NCBI GenBank assembly: GCA_964495595.1
Contig: CAZBWH010000128.1
Location: 1-5,037 of the forward strand
DNA length: 5,037 bases
Reading direction: 5' to 3'
Source: CALMFQ01 sp964495595
Lineage (GTDB): Bacteria > Pseudomonadota > Gammaproteobacteria > Burkholderiales > SCOH01
The notes under the pieces were generated by a model. The model ran no database searches and had not been told where the DNA came from. It worked only from the letters and a program-made list of their open reading frames with translations. This document shows, piece after piece, positions 1-5,037 of this stretch. Each line of letters opens with the position of its first letter. Within the stretch, counting starts at the first letter, position 1. The translations under genes were made by a program, and so were the position numbers.

Positions 1-82
1 CCTTCAAGCACCGTGACCGAGCGGTGCGGGGGTGGTTTGAGCCGGGGCCGATATGCGGGACAATAGCGGCTTTCGTGCATTC

Positions 83-161
83 GGTTCCAGACCATCGGCG
101 CGGGGGTATCAAAAGAAATAGCGGGTATCTGAGCGGGTATCAAGGCGGATTCTCTGGAACC
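83..161. repeat. 9-bp inverted repeat flanking the GGGTATC cluster
   Basis: GGTTCCAGA at 83-91 is the exact reverse complement of TCTGGAACC at 153-161. The arms bracket all three GGGTATC copies. The 61-bp separation makes a simple transcript hairpin unlikely. A protein-bound site or chance are the alternatives. Confidence 0.4.
104..141 (+). repeat. Three short direct repeats of GGGTATC
   Basis: GGGTATC occurs at 104-110, 123-129 and 135-141. The last two lie within a repeated 10-mer, AGCGGGTATC (120-129 and 132-141), 12 bp apart. Iterated GGGTATC-like sequences near tyrosine-integrase genes of genomic islands can act as integrase arm sites. That role is inference here because no integrase is in view. 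Confidence 0.45.
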
Positions 162-411
162 ATAGCCATACAGAACAAGAGGATAGCCGCGATATGCTGC
201 TGATGATCGAGAATTGTAATTAGCATTCGCCGACTTTTTCGGTCATTCAGAAACACGCTATCACCCTGTAATCACCGTCATTACTGCCTTCGCTGACTTT
301 CACCCGCATTCGGTGACAGCCGACAAAAAACCGGATAAGCTGCCGGATAACATTTGCGAAATGATAGTTTCCAAGCATTAACGTTGCCATAGCGGCGTAA
401 AGGCAGCACAT

Positions 412-440
412 TGGCACGGCCTTAGCAAAGGATCGTGCCA
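412..440. promoter_or_regulatory. Palindrome at the first gene start, with sigma-54-like -24/-12 match
   Basis: TGGCACG (412-418) and CGTGCCA (434-440) form a perfect 7+7 bp inverted repeat with a 15-bp centre, ending on the A of the ATG. Read as a promoter, 412-427 fits the sigma-54 consensus TGGCACG-N4-TTGCA with a single mismatch (TAGCA), and GG and GC are correctly 12 bp apart. The ribosome-binding site AAAGGA (427-432) lies inside it. A sigma-54 transcript would start near 437 and be almost leaderless, so the palindrome may instead be the operator of the adjacent ribbon-helix-helix protein. Confidence 0.35.
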
Positions 441-634
441 TGCCCCGCCACAACTCTGAAACACTTTCCATTCGGACCACTGCCGAAATCAAGGATCTGA
501 TCCGCCAAGCGGCGGGTCGTGAGCACCGCTCCGTCGCATCCATGCTGGAAGTGCTGGTGATGGCGCACGCCGATCACCTGGGCATCAAGGAGCCCAGTAA
601 AGCTGGCAAAACAACCAAGACCAACAAAAAATAG
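440..634 (+). CDS. Small ribbon-helix-helix (CopG/Arc-like) protein
   Basis: This 64-aa protein has the outline of a ribbon-helix-helix DNA-binding dimer. A short strand (TLSIRT, residues 8-13) is followed by helix A (about 14-27, with I17, L20, I21), a turn, and helix B (about 30-47, with V32, M35, L36, L39), then a lysine-rich tail. Such proteins usually repress their own operon or serve as antitoxins. The start is supported by AAAGGA (427-432) seven bases upstream. The gene ends three bases before the methyltransferase start and so is probably the first gene of the operon. The perfect palindrome at 412-440 is a natural candidate operator. The exact family and the DNA target are inferred, not shown. 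Confidence 0.72.
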   Translation: MPRHNSETLSIRTTAEIKDLIRQAAGREHRSVASMLEVLVMAHADHLGIKEPSKAGKTTKTNKK

Positions 635-637
635 CCC

Positions 638-1579
638 ATGAGCGTCGACGCACTGAAAAACATCGCCCAGATTGAAGACAGTCTGTGGCAGGCCGCTGAC
701 CAACTGCGCGCCAACTCCAAGCTGACCAGCAGCGAATACTGCATGCCGGTGCTGGGCGTGATCTTCCTGCGCCATGCCACCAACCGCTATCAGGCAGCCC
801 TGCAAGCCATCGAAGCGGATCAGGTCGCCGGCAAGATGCCTAAGCGGCCACTGGTCAAGGGCGATTTCATCAAGCGCCGTGCCCTCCTGCTGCCAGAGAT
901 CGCTCGCTACGACTACCTGCTCAAGCTACCTTCCGGCGCCAATCTCGGCAATGCCCTGGTCGATGCCATGAATGCCATCGAGGCTGATTTTGAGCCGCTC
1001 GCCGGTCAGTTGCCCAAGGACTATGATCGTTTCGAGAACAAGTTGCTCGAAGACCTGTTGCGCAACTTCGATTCCGAAGCCTTGCGCAATGCCTCCGGCG
1101 ACGTGTTCGGCCGCATCTACGAATACTTCCTGATGAAGTTCGCGATGCAGGGCGCGCAGGACAACGGTGAATTCTTCACTCCGCCTTCGCTGGTGCAGAC
1201 CATCGTCAATGTGATCGAGCCCGACCATGGCGTGGTGTTCGACCCGGCCTGCGGCTCCGGCGGCATGTTTGTCCAGTCCAGCCACTTCATCGAGCATGAA
1301 GGCCTGGACACCATGAAGCGTGTCACCTTCTTCGGCCAGGAAAAGACGGCCACCACGATTCGGCTGGCCAAGATGAATCTGGCCGTGCATGGCCTCGAAG
1401 GCGATATCCGCGAAGCCAATTCCTTCTACGACGACGTGCACCGCCTGCCCGATGGCCAGCCGCTGTGGGTCAAACAGGCTTTCCAGCAGATTAAGACGTT
1501 GCATGCGCAAAACCAAAAACTCCGCGCCGCCCGCGATCTGCTATTGCCGCGCCTGATGAGTGGGGAGATTGCCGTATGA
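638..1579 (+). CDS. hsdM: Truncated type I methyltransferase HsdM fused to the C-terminal tail of HsdS (probably inactive)
   Basis: The 313-aa product begins as a normal HsdM. An N-terminal helical domain (about 1-140) leads into the N6-adenine methyltransferase fold, with GEFFTPP (177-183) and AdoMet-binding motif I DPACGSGG (202-209). HsdM is normally about 500 aa or longer and carries the catalytic NPP(F/Y) motif soon after the ANSFYDD-like segment. Here that motif is absent. After about residue 270-277 the protein switches to a segment ending RAARDLLLPRLMSGEI, which is the hallmark C-terminus of HsdS. Most of the methyltransferase catalytic half and both HsdS recognition domains are therefore missing, while the frame stays open. 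The junction lies near 1445-1492. The start has only a weak ribosome-binding site, so coupling to the gene three bases upstream is likely. The ATGA at 1576-1579 couples it to the next gene. DNA methylation by this protein is not expected. Confidence 0.88.
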   Translation: MSVDALKNIAQIEDSLWQAADQLRANSKLTSSEYCMPVLGVIFLRHATNRYQAALQAIEADQVAGKMPKRPLVKGDFIKRRALLLPEIARYDYLLKLPSGANLGNALVDAMNAIEADFEPLAGQLPKDYDRFENKLLEDLLRNFDSEALRNASGDVFGRIYEYFLMKFAMQGAQDNGEFFTPPSLVQTIVNVIEPDHGVVFDPACGSGGMFVQSSHFIEHEGLDTMKRVTFFGQEKTATTIRLAKMNLAVHGLEGDIREANSFYDDVHRLPDGQPLWVKQAFQQIKTLHAQNQKLRAARDLLLPRLMSGEIAV

Positions 1580-2100
1580 GTCAGCAAAAGAAGATCGTCA
1601 TCATTGCCGGCCCCAATGGCGCGGGGAAAACGACCTTTGCTCGCGAGTTTCTGCCCAACGAAGCGGACTGCCCTGTGTTCGTCAACGCTGACCTAATCGC
1701 CGCTGGCATTGCGCCGTTTCAGCCAGAGTCGGTGGCCTTTCGCGCTGGCCGCCTAATGCTGGATGAAATCGCCCGCCACGCCTCTGAGGGGCGTAGCTTT
1801 GCCTTCGAGACGACGTTGTCCGGATTGACCTACGCGCGGATGATCGACCGCTGGCGGACTGATGGCTACACCGTCAAGCTGATCTTCCTGTCCCTGGCGA
1901 CACCCGAGGAGGCGATCGCTCGTGTGGCCACTCGCGTTCGCCAGGGCGGACACAATATTTCCGAGGAAACCATCCGGCGTCGCTTTGCGGCCGGCCTGAG
2001 CCATTTTCGCCAGACCTACCGACAGCGCGTCGACTTCTGGCAACTGTTCGACAATAGCGGTGAATCCCCGCTGTTACTTGAGGAAGGAACCCACTCATGA
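1576..2100 (+). CDS. Zeta-toxin-like P-loop kinase / AAA-type ATPase
   Basis: This 174-aa protein belongs to the zeta-toxin-like P-loop kinases. It has a Walker A loop GPNGAGKTT (residues 12-20), a VNADLIAAG segment (36-44) containing the acidic residue expected near the substrate, FAFETTLSG (75-83), and an arginine-rich lid RVRQGG followed by IRRRF (120-137). It ends with the FDNSG motif (158-162). Characterised zeta toxins phosphorylate UDP-N-acetylglucosamine and block cell-wall synthesis, but many relatives of this short type have untested substrates. The gene overlaps the upstream hsdM-hsdS stop by ATGA and the downstream small gene in the same way, so translation is probably coupled. 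Such toxin-like genes are often found between hsdS and hsdR, where they may guard against loss of the restriction locus. The fold is secure, toxicity is inferred. Confidence 0.85.
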   Translation: MSQQKKIVIIAGPNGAGKTTFAREFLPNEADCPVFVNADLIAAGIAPFQPESVAFRAGRLMLDEIARHASEGRSFAFETTLSGLTYARMIDRWRTDGYTVKLIFLSLATPEEAIARVATRVRQGGHNISEETIRRRFAAGLSHFRQTYRQRVDFWQLFDNSGESPLLLEEGTHS

Positions 2101-2297
2101 GCACCGCCACGATCCCGCAATCCACTTCGCAGCTGCCCGATGCCGACATGCAGGCGGCACCGGCAGCACTGGCCCGCGCTGCGCAGCGTGCTCGCGAACT
2201 GGCCGTTCGCAGCGGCACGCCATTGATTTACTCCGAGAACGGAAAAGTCGTCGAGCGGGTTTTCAAAATTCCTGCTGAAGGGAGCAAATCGACGTGA
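2097..2297 (+). CDS. Small putative antitoxin partner of the zeta-like kinase
   Basis: The 66-aa product starts in an ATGA overlap with the kinase gene (ATG 2097-2099, stop 2098-2100), which fixes the pairing. A flexible, polar N-terminus (1-20) is followed by an alanine/arginine-rich helix (about 22-38, ALARAAQRARELA) and a short strand-turn-strand, TPLIYSENGKVVERVF (41-56). This matches the pattern of small proteins encoded next to zeta-like ATPases in proteobacteria, taken to be their antitoxins. I see no DNA-binding domain. Its role rests on the gene order and resemblance. It could instead be a regulatory subunit of the kinase. Confidence 0.7.
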   Translation: MSTATIPQSTSQLPDADMQAAPAALARAAQRARELAVRSGTPLIYSENGKVVERVFKIPAEGSKST

Positions 2298-2401
2298 CAT
2301 CGCTACAACGGCTTGTCATTTACGAGGGGGAGCGTCGCTGGAGGCGATATCGCCTCGACAATCCGTCCCATAAAGGACAAGAACCGGGGAAGTTTTCATG
2401 A
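2294..2401 (+). CDS. Possible 35-aa micro-ORF in the spacer
   Basis: A GTG at 2294 overlaps the antitoxin stop (GTGA, 2294-2297) and is preceded by GGAG (2281-2284). It opens a 35-codon frame ending at TGA 2399-2401. The product is basic and aromatic (EGERRWRRYRL in the centre). The overlapping start copies the style of the two genes before it, which is the main reason to list it. The frame also carries a perfect 16-bp palindrome, and a frame this short can arise by chance. No function is recognised. Confidence 0.25.
   Translation: MTSLQRLVIYEGERRWRRYRLDNPSHKGQEPGKFS
2341..2356. promoter_or_regulatory. Perfect 16-bp palindrome in the spacer before the HsdR-like gene
   Basis: GAGGCGATATCGCCTC is identical to its reverse complement. 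In RNA it gives a 6-bp stem with an ATAT loop, extended by GTC (2334-2336) pairing with GAC (2357-2359) across a 4-nt bulge. No T-run follows, so it does not look like an intrinsic terminator. An operator or a translational control element is possible. Confidence 0.45.
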
Positions 2402-2511
2402 TGCTAATTACCCGGCAGCCCGATATGGATCGTAATGTACTGATTCTCTGTGGTATTTATAAAGGACGAGGCGCGGCAATGTCCTTTATGCAAGGGGCGG
2501 TTGTCCGATAG
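2398..2511 (+). CDS. Possible 37-aa micro-ORF preceding the HsdR-like gene
   Basis: ATG at 2398 overlaps the stop of the preceding micro-ORF (ATGA, 2398-2401) and has GGGGA (2386-2390) at good distance. The 37-codon frame ends at TAG 2509-2511, ten bases before the HsdR-like start. If translated, it could act as a leader peptide coupling translation of the large gene. The product shows no recognised domain. It also spans the 9-bp inverted repeat at 2459-2489, so it may simply be a leader sequence that happens to be open. Confidence 0.22.
   Translation: MMLITRQPDMDRNVLILCGIYKGRGAAMSFMQGAVVR
2459..2489. promoter_or_regulatory. 9-bp inverted repeat (stem-loop) upstream of the HsdR-like start, with a third direct copy
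   Basis: ATAAAGGAC (2459-2467) and GTCCTTTAT (2481-2489) are perfect complements around a 13-nt loop. The same 9-mer also occurs as a direct copy at 2370-2378. The stem lies 33-63 bases before the ATG at 2522 and lacks a following T-run. Three copies of one half-site in 120 bp suggest a repressor site or an mRNA structure controlling the downstream gene. This is inference. Confidence 0.45.
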
Positions 2512-2521
2512 AAAGCAATCC

Positions 2522-4882
2522 ATGGCCTATACAGACATCAATAGCGAAGACCGCCTCGTGCAGGCAACATTTGCCGAGCATCTGGAAAAGGTGCTGGGCT
2601 GGGAGAGCGTCTACGCATGGAATCAAGAGACCTTTGGGCCGGAAGGAATGCTGGGGAGAGCCAGCGAACGTGAGGTTGTGTTGGTGCGCGACCTGCGGGC
2701 GGCATTGACACGGCTTAACCCGGAGTTGCCGGAGACGGCTGTCAATGAAGCCATCATCAAGCTGGCTCACCATGATTTTTCCCGCTCGCTGACCCAGCAT
2801 AACCAAGGATTTTACAAACTGATCCGCGACGGCGTGCCGGTCAGCTATCGTGATGCTCAAGGTAATCTGCGCCACGGCCAGGCGCGAGTGATCGACTTCG
2901 GCAAAGTCACCAATAATCGCTTCGTGGCCGTGCGTGAACTCAAGATTACCGGGCTGCGTACCCCGAACTACAACCGGCGAGCGGACCTGGTTTGCTTCGT
3001 CAATGGCCTGCCGCTGGTGTTCATCGAACTGAAAGCGGTCTACAAAAATATCCGTGCCGGCTTTGAAGGCAACTTGCGCGATTACCTCGACGAGAACGTG
3101 ATCGCCCATGCCTTCCACCACAACGCGTTTCTGATCGTGAGCAATGGCGATAATGCCCGCTATGGCTCGATCACGAGTACCTGGGAACACTTTGGCGAGT
3201 GGAAGCGGCTGGACGAGCGCGACAAGGGCAGCGTGGCAGCCGAAGTCCTGCTCAATGGCATGCTGGCCAAAGATCGGCTGCTCGATATCGTCGAGAACTT
3301 CATTCTGTTCGATGCCAGCAAGGCGGGTTCGACACGCAAGGTATCTAAGGTCATTACGTCCAACAAGAATGGATTCGAGCATGAGGCTGCGCTAGTCAAG
3401 CTTGCGCTGGGCTTGATTGACTTTTCGGCAAAACGACACGACGTCTTGTCGCTATCACCAAACGATATAGACGTCGAGGCAGATCACCACGGCAATTGGA
3501 TGGAGCTATGGCGCCCTGAAGTAACAAAAATTACATGCGCGCTACCTATGCGAAGAAATTCCGCGAAAGACCCACGATTCTCAATGCCACAGTGGATTCG
3601 TCGCGACTCCCCCGACACTGCTGTGATTTATTGGATTGGCTCAATACTTCGAGCGGCAGCAATTGGCGGCAACGACTTTACCGGAAATCGATGGAAGACT
3701 GGCTCGACGCAAAGTTACAAAGGGCTCAGAACTGGCTGGTACAAACGCCGAATGGGGATGATGCATTCTGCAGAATCCCTCGTCGGCGAATATGCCACTG
3801 TTTCGAATTGGTTCACGGAGCTATTGATGACATGCCTCCAGTGGCCAGGCTTCGAGGCTACGCATATTCAGTACACTGAGCTTTCAGCGATTGATGATTT
3901 GGCAACCCTGCGGGCTGCGCTCAAATCACGACTTGAGAAACTTGACCAGCTTTGCTGCCGGACATCTGAGATGCCTACGCTCGTCACGAGCGTTAAGCGT
4001 CCTCGCGGCCGGCTAGCTGGCGGTTTCCGTATTGTCACCGTTCAGCAAATTCTGCCCAGAAGCAAAGATTTCACGAAAGCTGATCCGACACTCAGCAACA
4101 CCAGGGCACGATCAGATGATCGTGATCACCTGTCCCGGATATCACTACTGACCTATCGAACTCTCGTTGCAAAACTTAAGGCAGACAACGACGACTCCAA
4201 GGTTGGTGCTGACTTGATCGTATTCCCCGAGGTGGCTGTTCATCCTGACGATCAAGACATTCTCAAGCGATTGGCAGATAAAACCAAGGCGATCATTTTC
4301 GCGGGACTGATCTTCCAGGATCACGAGGAAAAGTTGGTCAATGTCGCACGCTGGTTTATTCCAGACTATCGGCTTACAGGCCGCCGTTGGATTATCCGCG
4401 ACCAAGGCAAGCGACACATGACGGCACCTGAAACTGCACTTGGTATTTCTGGCCATCGCCCCTGTCAGCACATCATCGAGATAGTCGGCGACAAGGAAGG
4501 ACCATTCAAGCTCAGTGGAGCGATTTGCTATGACGCAACAGATCTAAAACTTGCAGCAGACCTGAAAGGCAAGACAGACCTATTCATCGTGTGTGCCCAC
4601 AACAGAGACGTCGCAACCTTTGACACGATGGCATCTGCACTCAATTACCACATGTACCAGCATGTCGCGCTAGTAAACAAGGGTGAATTCGGTGGCACGA
4701 CTATCCAGGCGCCTTACCGGGAGCACTTTGATCGATTGATTTCACATGCACACGGATCAGATCAAATTTCGATCAATGTTGCCGACTTGGATTTAGCTGC
4801 ATTTAGACGAGATCACCGAACGCACAAGCCAGTCAAAAAGCGGCCTGCAGGCATGAATAACATCGAATTGGATGCGGAGTGA
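2522..4882 (+). CDS. Chimera: HsdR N-terminal nuclease domain joined to a C-terminal nitrilase-superfamily protein
   Basis: This 786-aa product starts at ATG 2522, where the usual HsdR opening (MAYTDINSEDRLVQ) begins. A GTG at 2450 would add 24 unrelated residues. Residues 1-274 match the HsdR nuclease domain, with PD-(D/E)xK residues D155, E169 and K171 (IELKA, 168-172). After TRKV (to 274) a normal HsdR, often about 1000 aa, continues into the helicase motor, but no Walker A or DEAD-type motif appears here. Residues 275-502 are unassigned (features include YKGLRTGWYKRRMGM, 399-413). Residues about 503-760 form a carbon-nitrogen hydrolase domain. It shows strand RIVTVQQ (503-509), FPE with E570, K630 in DQGKRHM, C669 in AICYD, and a VNKGEFGGT segment near 718. 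Nitrilase tails occur in UG1/DRT1 reverse transcriptases, but no (Y/F)xDD motif is present. Third codon positions become more A/T-rich after the junction near 3343. DNA cleavage and amide hydrolysis are both untested. Confidence 0.82.
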   Translation: MAYTDINSEDRLVQATFAEHLEKVLGWESVYAWNQETFGPEGMLGRASEREVVLVRDLRAALTRLNPELPETAVNEAIIKLAHHDFSRSLTQHNQGFYKLIRDGVPVSYRDAQGNLRHGQARVIDFGKVTNNRFVAVRELKITGLRTPNYNRRADLVCFVNGLPLVFIELKAVYKNIRAGFEGNLRDYLDENVIAHAFHHNAFLIVSNGDNARYGSITSTWEHFGEWKRLDERDKGSVAAEVLLNGMLAKDRLLDIVENFILFDASKAGSTRKVSKVITSNKNGFEHEAALVKLALGLIDFSAKRHDVLSLSPNDIDVEADHHGNWMELWRPEVTKITCALPMRRNSAKDPRFSMPQWIRRDSPDTAVIYWIGSILRAAAIGGNDFTGNRWKTGSTQSYKGLRTGWYKRRMGMMHSAESLVGEYATVSNWFTELLMTCLQWPGFEATHIQYTELSAIDDLATLRAALKSRLEKLDQLCCRTSEMPTLVTSVKRPRGRLAGGFRIVTVQQILPRSKDFTKADPTLSNTRARSDDRDHLSRISLLTYRTLVAKLKADNDDSKVGADLIVFPEVAVHPDDQDILKRLADKTKAIIFAGLIFQDHEEKLVNVARWFIPDYRLTGRRWIIRDQGKRHMTAPETALGISGHRPCQHIIEIVGDKEGPFKLSGAICYDATDLKLAADLKGKTDLFIVCAHNRDVATFDTMASALNYHMYQHVALVNKGEFGGTTIQAPYREHFDRLISHAHGSDQISINVADLDLAAFRRDHRTHKPVKKRPAGMNNIELDAE

Positions 4883-4895
4883 TGTACATCACTCC
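4876..4895. promoter_or_regulatory. Perfect 20-bp palindrome over the stop/start junction
   Basis: GGAGTGATGTACATCACTCC equals its own reverse complement over all 20 bases. It contains the TGA stop of the chimeric gene (4880-4882), the overlapping ATG (4882-4884) and a GGAG ribosome-binding-like sequence (4876-4879). As RNA it would fold into an 8-bp stem with a GTAC loop, hiding the start until a ribosome arrives. As DNA it resembles a dimer-binding operator. Confidence 0.6.
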
Positions 4896-5037
4896 AGCGA
4901 TCTTCTCGCACAAACCTGCGTCGAAACTTGAGATGGCTGTTTTCGCGGGGGATAATGCTCGTTTTCCCAGTGCCGGAGGTCGGCACACTCTTCAAGCGAC
5001 GAAAAAACAGGACAAGGAACCGGATAATTTTCCTAGT
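4882..5037 (+). CDS. Partial open frame overlapping the chimeric gene, runs off the window
   Basis: ATG 4882-4884 shares its A with the TGA stop of the upstream gene (TGATG), and the frame stays open for all 52 codons to the window edge. The visible product (beginning MYITPAIFSHKPASKLEMAV) is polar, without a membrane segment or motif I recognise. GGAG lies only two bases before the ATG, too close for a good ribosome-binding site, so reading would depend on coupling. It may be a companion of the nitrilase protein. A 52-codon open frame can also occur by chance. Confidence 0.4.
   Translation, partial: MYITPAIFSHKPASKLEMAVFAGDNARFPSAGGRHTLQATKKQDKEPDNFPS

Larger units (their letters stand above)
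1..439. other. Non-coding upstream region, repeat-rich, possible island/attachment flank
   Basis: I find no convincing gene here. A + strand frame is open from position 3 to a stop at 201-203, but its translation has no recognisable pattern. The stretch holds several short repeats. TTCGCCGACTTT (226-237) recurs as TTCGCTGACTTT (289-300). CCGGATAA occurs at 331-338 and 343-350. A small imperfect stem pairs TCACC (300-304) with GGTGA (312-316), flanked by GCTG (292-295) and CAGC (317-320). A clear sigma-70 promoter is not visible. Together with the GGGTATC repeats at 104-141, this is compatible with the edge of a mobile island, but no integrase or tRNA end is visible inside the window. Confidence 0.5.

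Noticed and set aside
3..203. Frame open from the left edge to a stop at 201-203
   Set aside because: The translation contains repeat-derived sequence (GGGTATC region) and no recognised domain. It is more likely non-coding.
926..1516. Long minus-strand open frame opposite the hsdM-like gene
   Set aside because: It is the antisense shadow of a GC-rich gene with clear methyltransferase motifs on the + strand. Its translation shows no known pattern.
2459..2489. Intrinsic terminator after the toxin-antitoxin pair
   Set aside because: The stem is AT-rich and has no following run of T, so it does not fit a rho-independent terminator.
2450..2521. GTG start at 2450 extending the HsdR-like protein by 24 residues, including CPLC
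   Set aside because: Known HsdR proteins begin at the MAYTDINSEDR-like segment at 2522. The extension overlaps the inverted repeat and has a single CxxC, insufficient for a zinc site.
2486..3382. 298-aa minus-strand open frame opposite the HsdR nuclease domain
   Set aside because: The + strand encodes unmistakable HsdR sequence here. The antisense frame is a by-product of codon bias.
3535..3879. 114-aa frame in another + frame inside the chimeric gene
   Set aside because: It ends within the continuous long frame that reaches the nitrilase domain, and its product has no recognisable family. Treated as a shadow.
4145..4471. Minus-strand frame opposite the nitrilase domain
   Set aside because: The + strand carries the nitrilase catalytic motifs over the same bases.
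2522..4882. Complete reverse transcriptase of the DRT1 type
   Set aside because: No (Y/F)xDD motif or other RT motif is visible. Only a nitrilase-like tail supports the link.

Overview
The window comes from a GC-rich proteobacterium, probably a gamma- or beta-proteobacterium. I judge this from codon use and the style of the proteins, and the species cannot be fixed from the sequence. It reads as part of an anti-phage defence locus or genomic island. All convincing genes lie on the + strand and are tightly packed, several with ATGA-type stop/start overlaps.

Layout: positions 1-439 hold no convincing gene. They carry short direct and inverted repeats (three GGGTATC copies flanked by a 9-bp inverted repeat) of the kind seen near integrase attachment regions. 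Just before the first gene there is a 7+7 bp palindrome that also contains a near-consensus sigma-54 -24/-12 match. Next comes a 64-aa ribbon-helix-helix-like protein (440-634). It is followed by a truncated type I DNA methyltransferase (638-1579), whose HsdM N-terminal half, including motif I, is joined in frame to the last ~29 residues of an HsdS specificity subunit. A zeta-toxin-like P-loop kinase (1576-2100) and a 66-aa putative partner antitoxin (2097-2297) follow. Positions 2298-2521 are a palindrome-rich spacer with two possible micro-ORFs.

The longest gene (2522-4882, 786 aa) is a chimera. Its first ~274 residues are the PD-(D/E)xK nuclease domain of HsdR, and the sequence leaves the HsdR pattern just before the helicase/translocase domain would begin. 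The remaining ~510 residues consist of an unassigned region and a C-terminal nitrilase-superfamily domain with a plausible Glu570-Lys630-Cys669 triad. Nitrilase domains at the C-terminus of large defence proteins are known from UG1/DRT1 reverse transcriptases, so this part may be the tail of such a protein that has lost its RT domain. A further open frame (4882-end) overlaps its stop codon, and a perfect 20-bp palindrome covers that junction.

Taken together, this looks like an hsdM-hsdS-toxin-antitoxin-hsdR operon. Two frame-preserving losses removed the catalytic half of HsdM, both target-recognition domains of HsdS and the HsdR motor, and the HsdR remnant was joined to a different, less GC-rich defence gene. 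The locus cannot act as a normal type I restriction-modification system. Three readings remain open: a decaying relic kept by the toxin-antitoxin pair, a re-purposed nuclease-nitrilase effector, or an assembly collapse.
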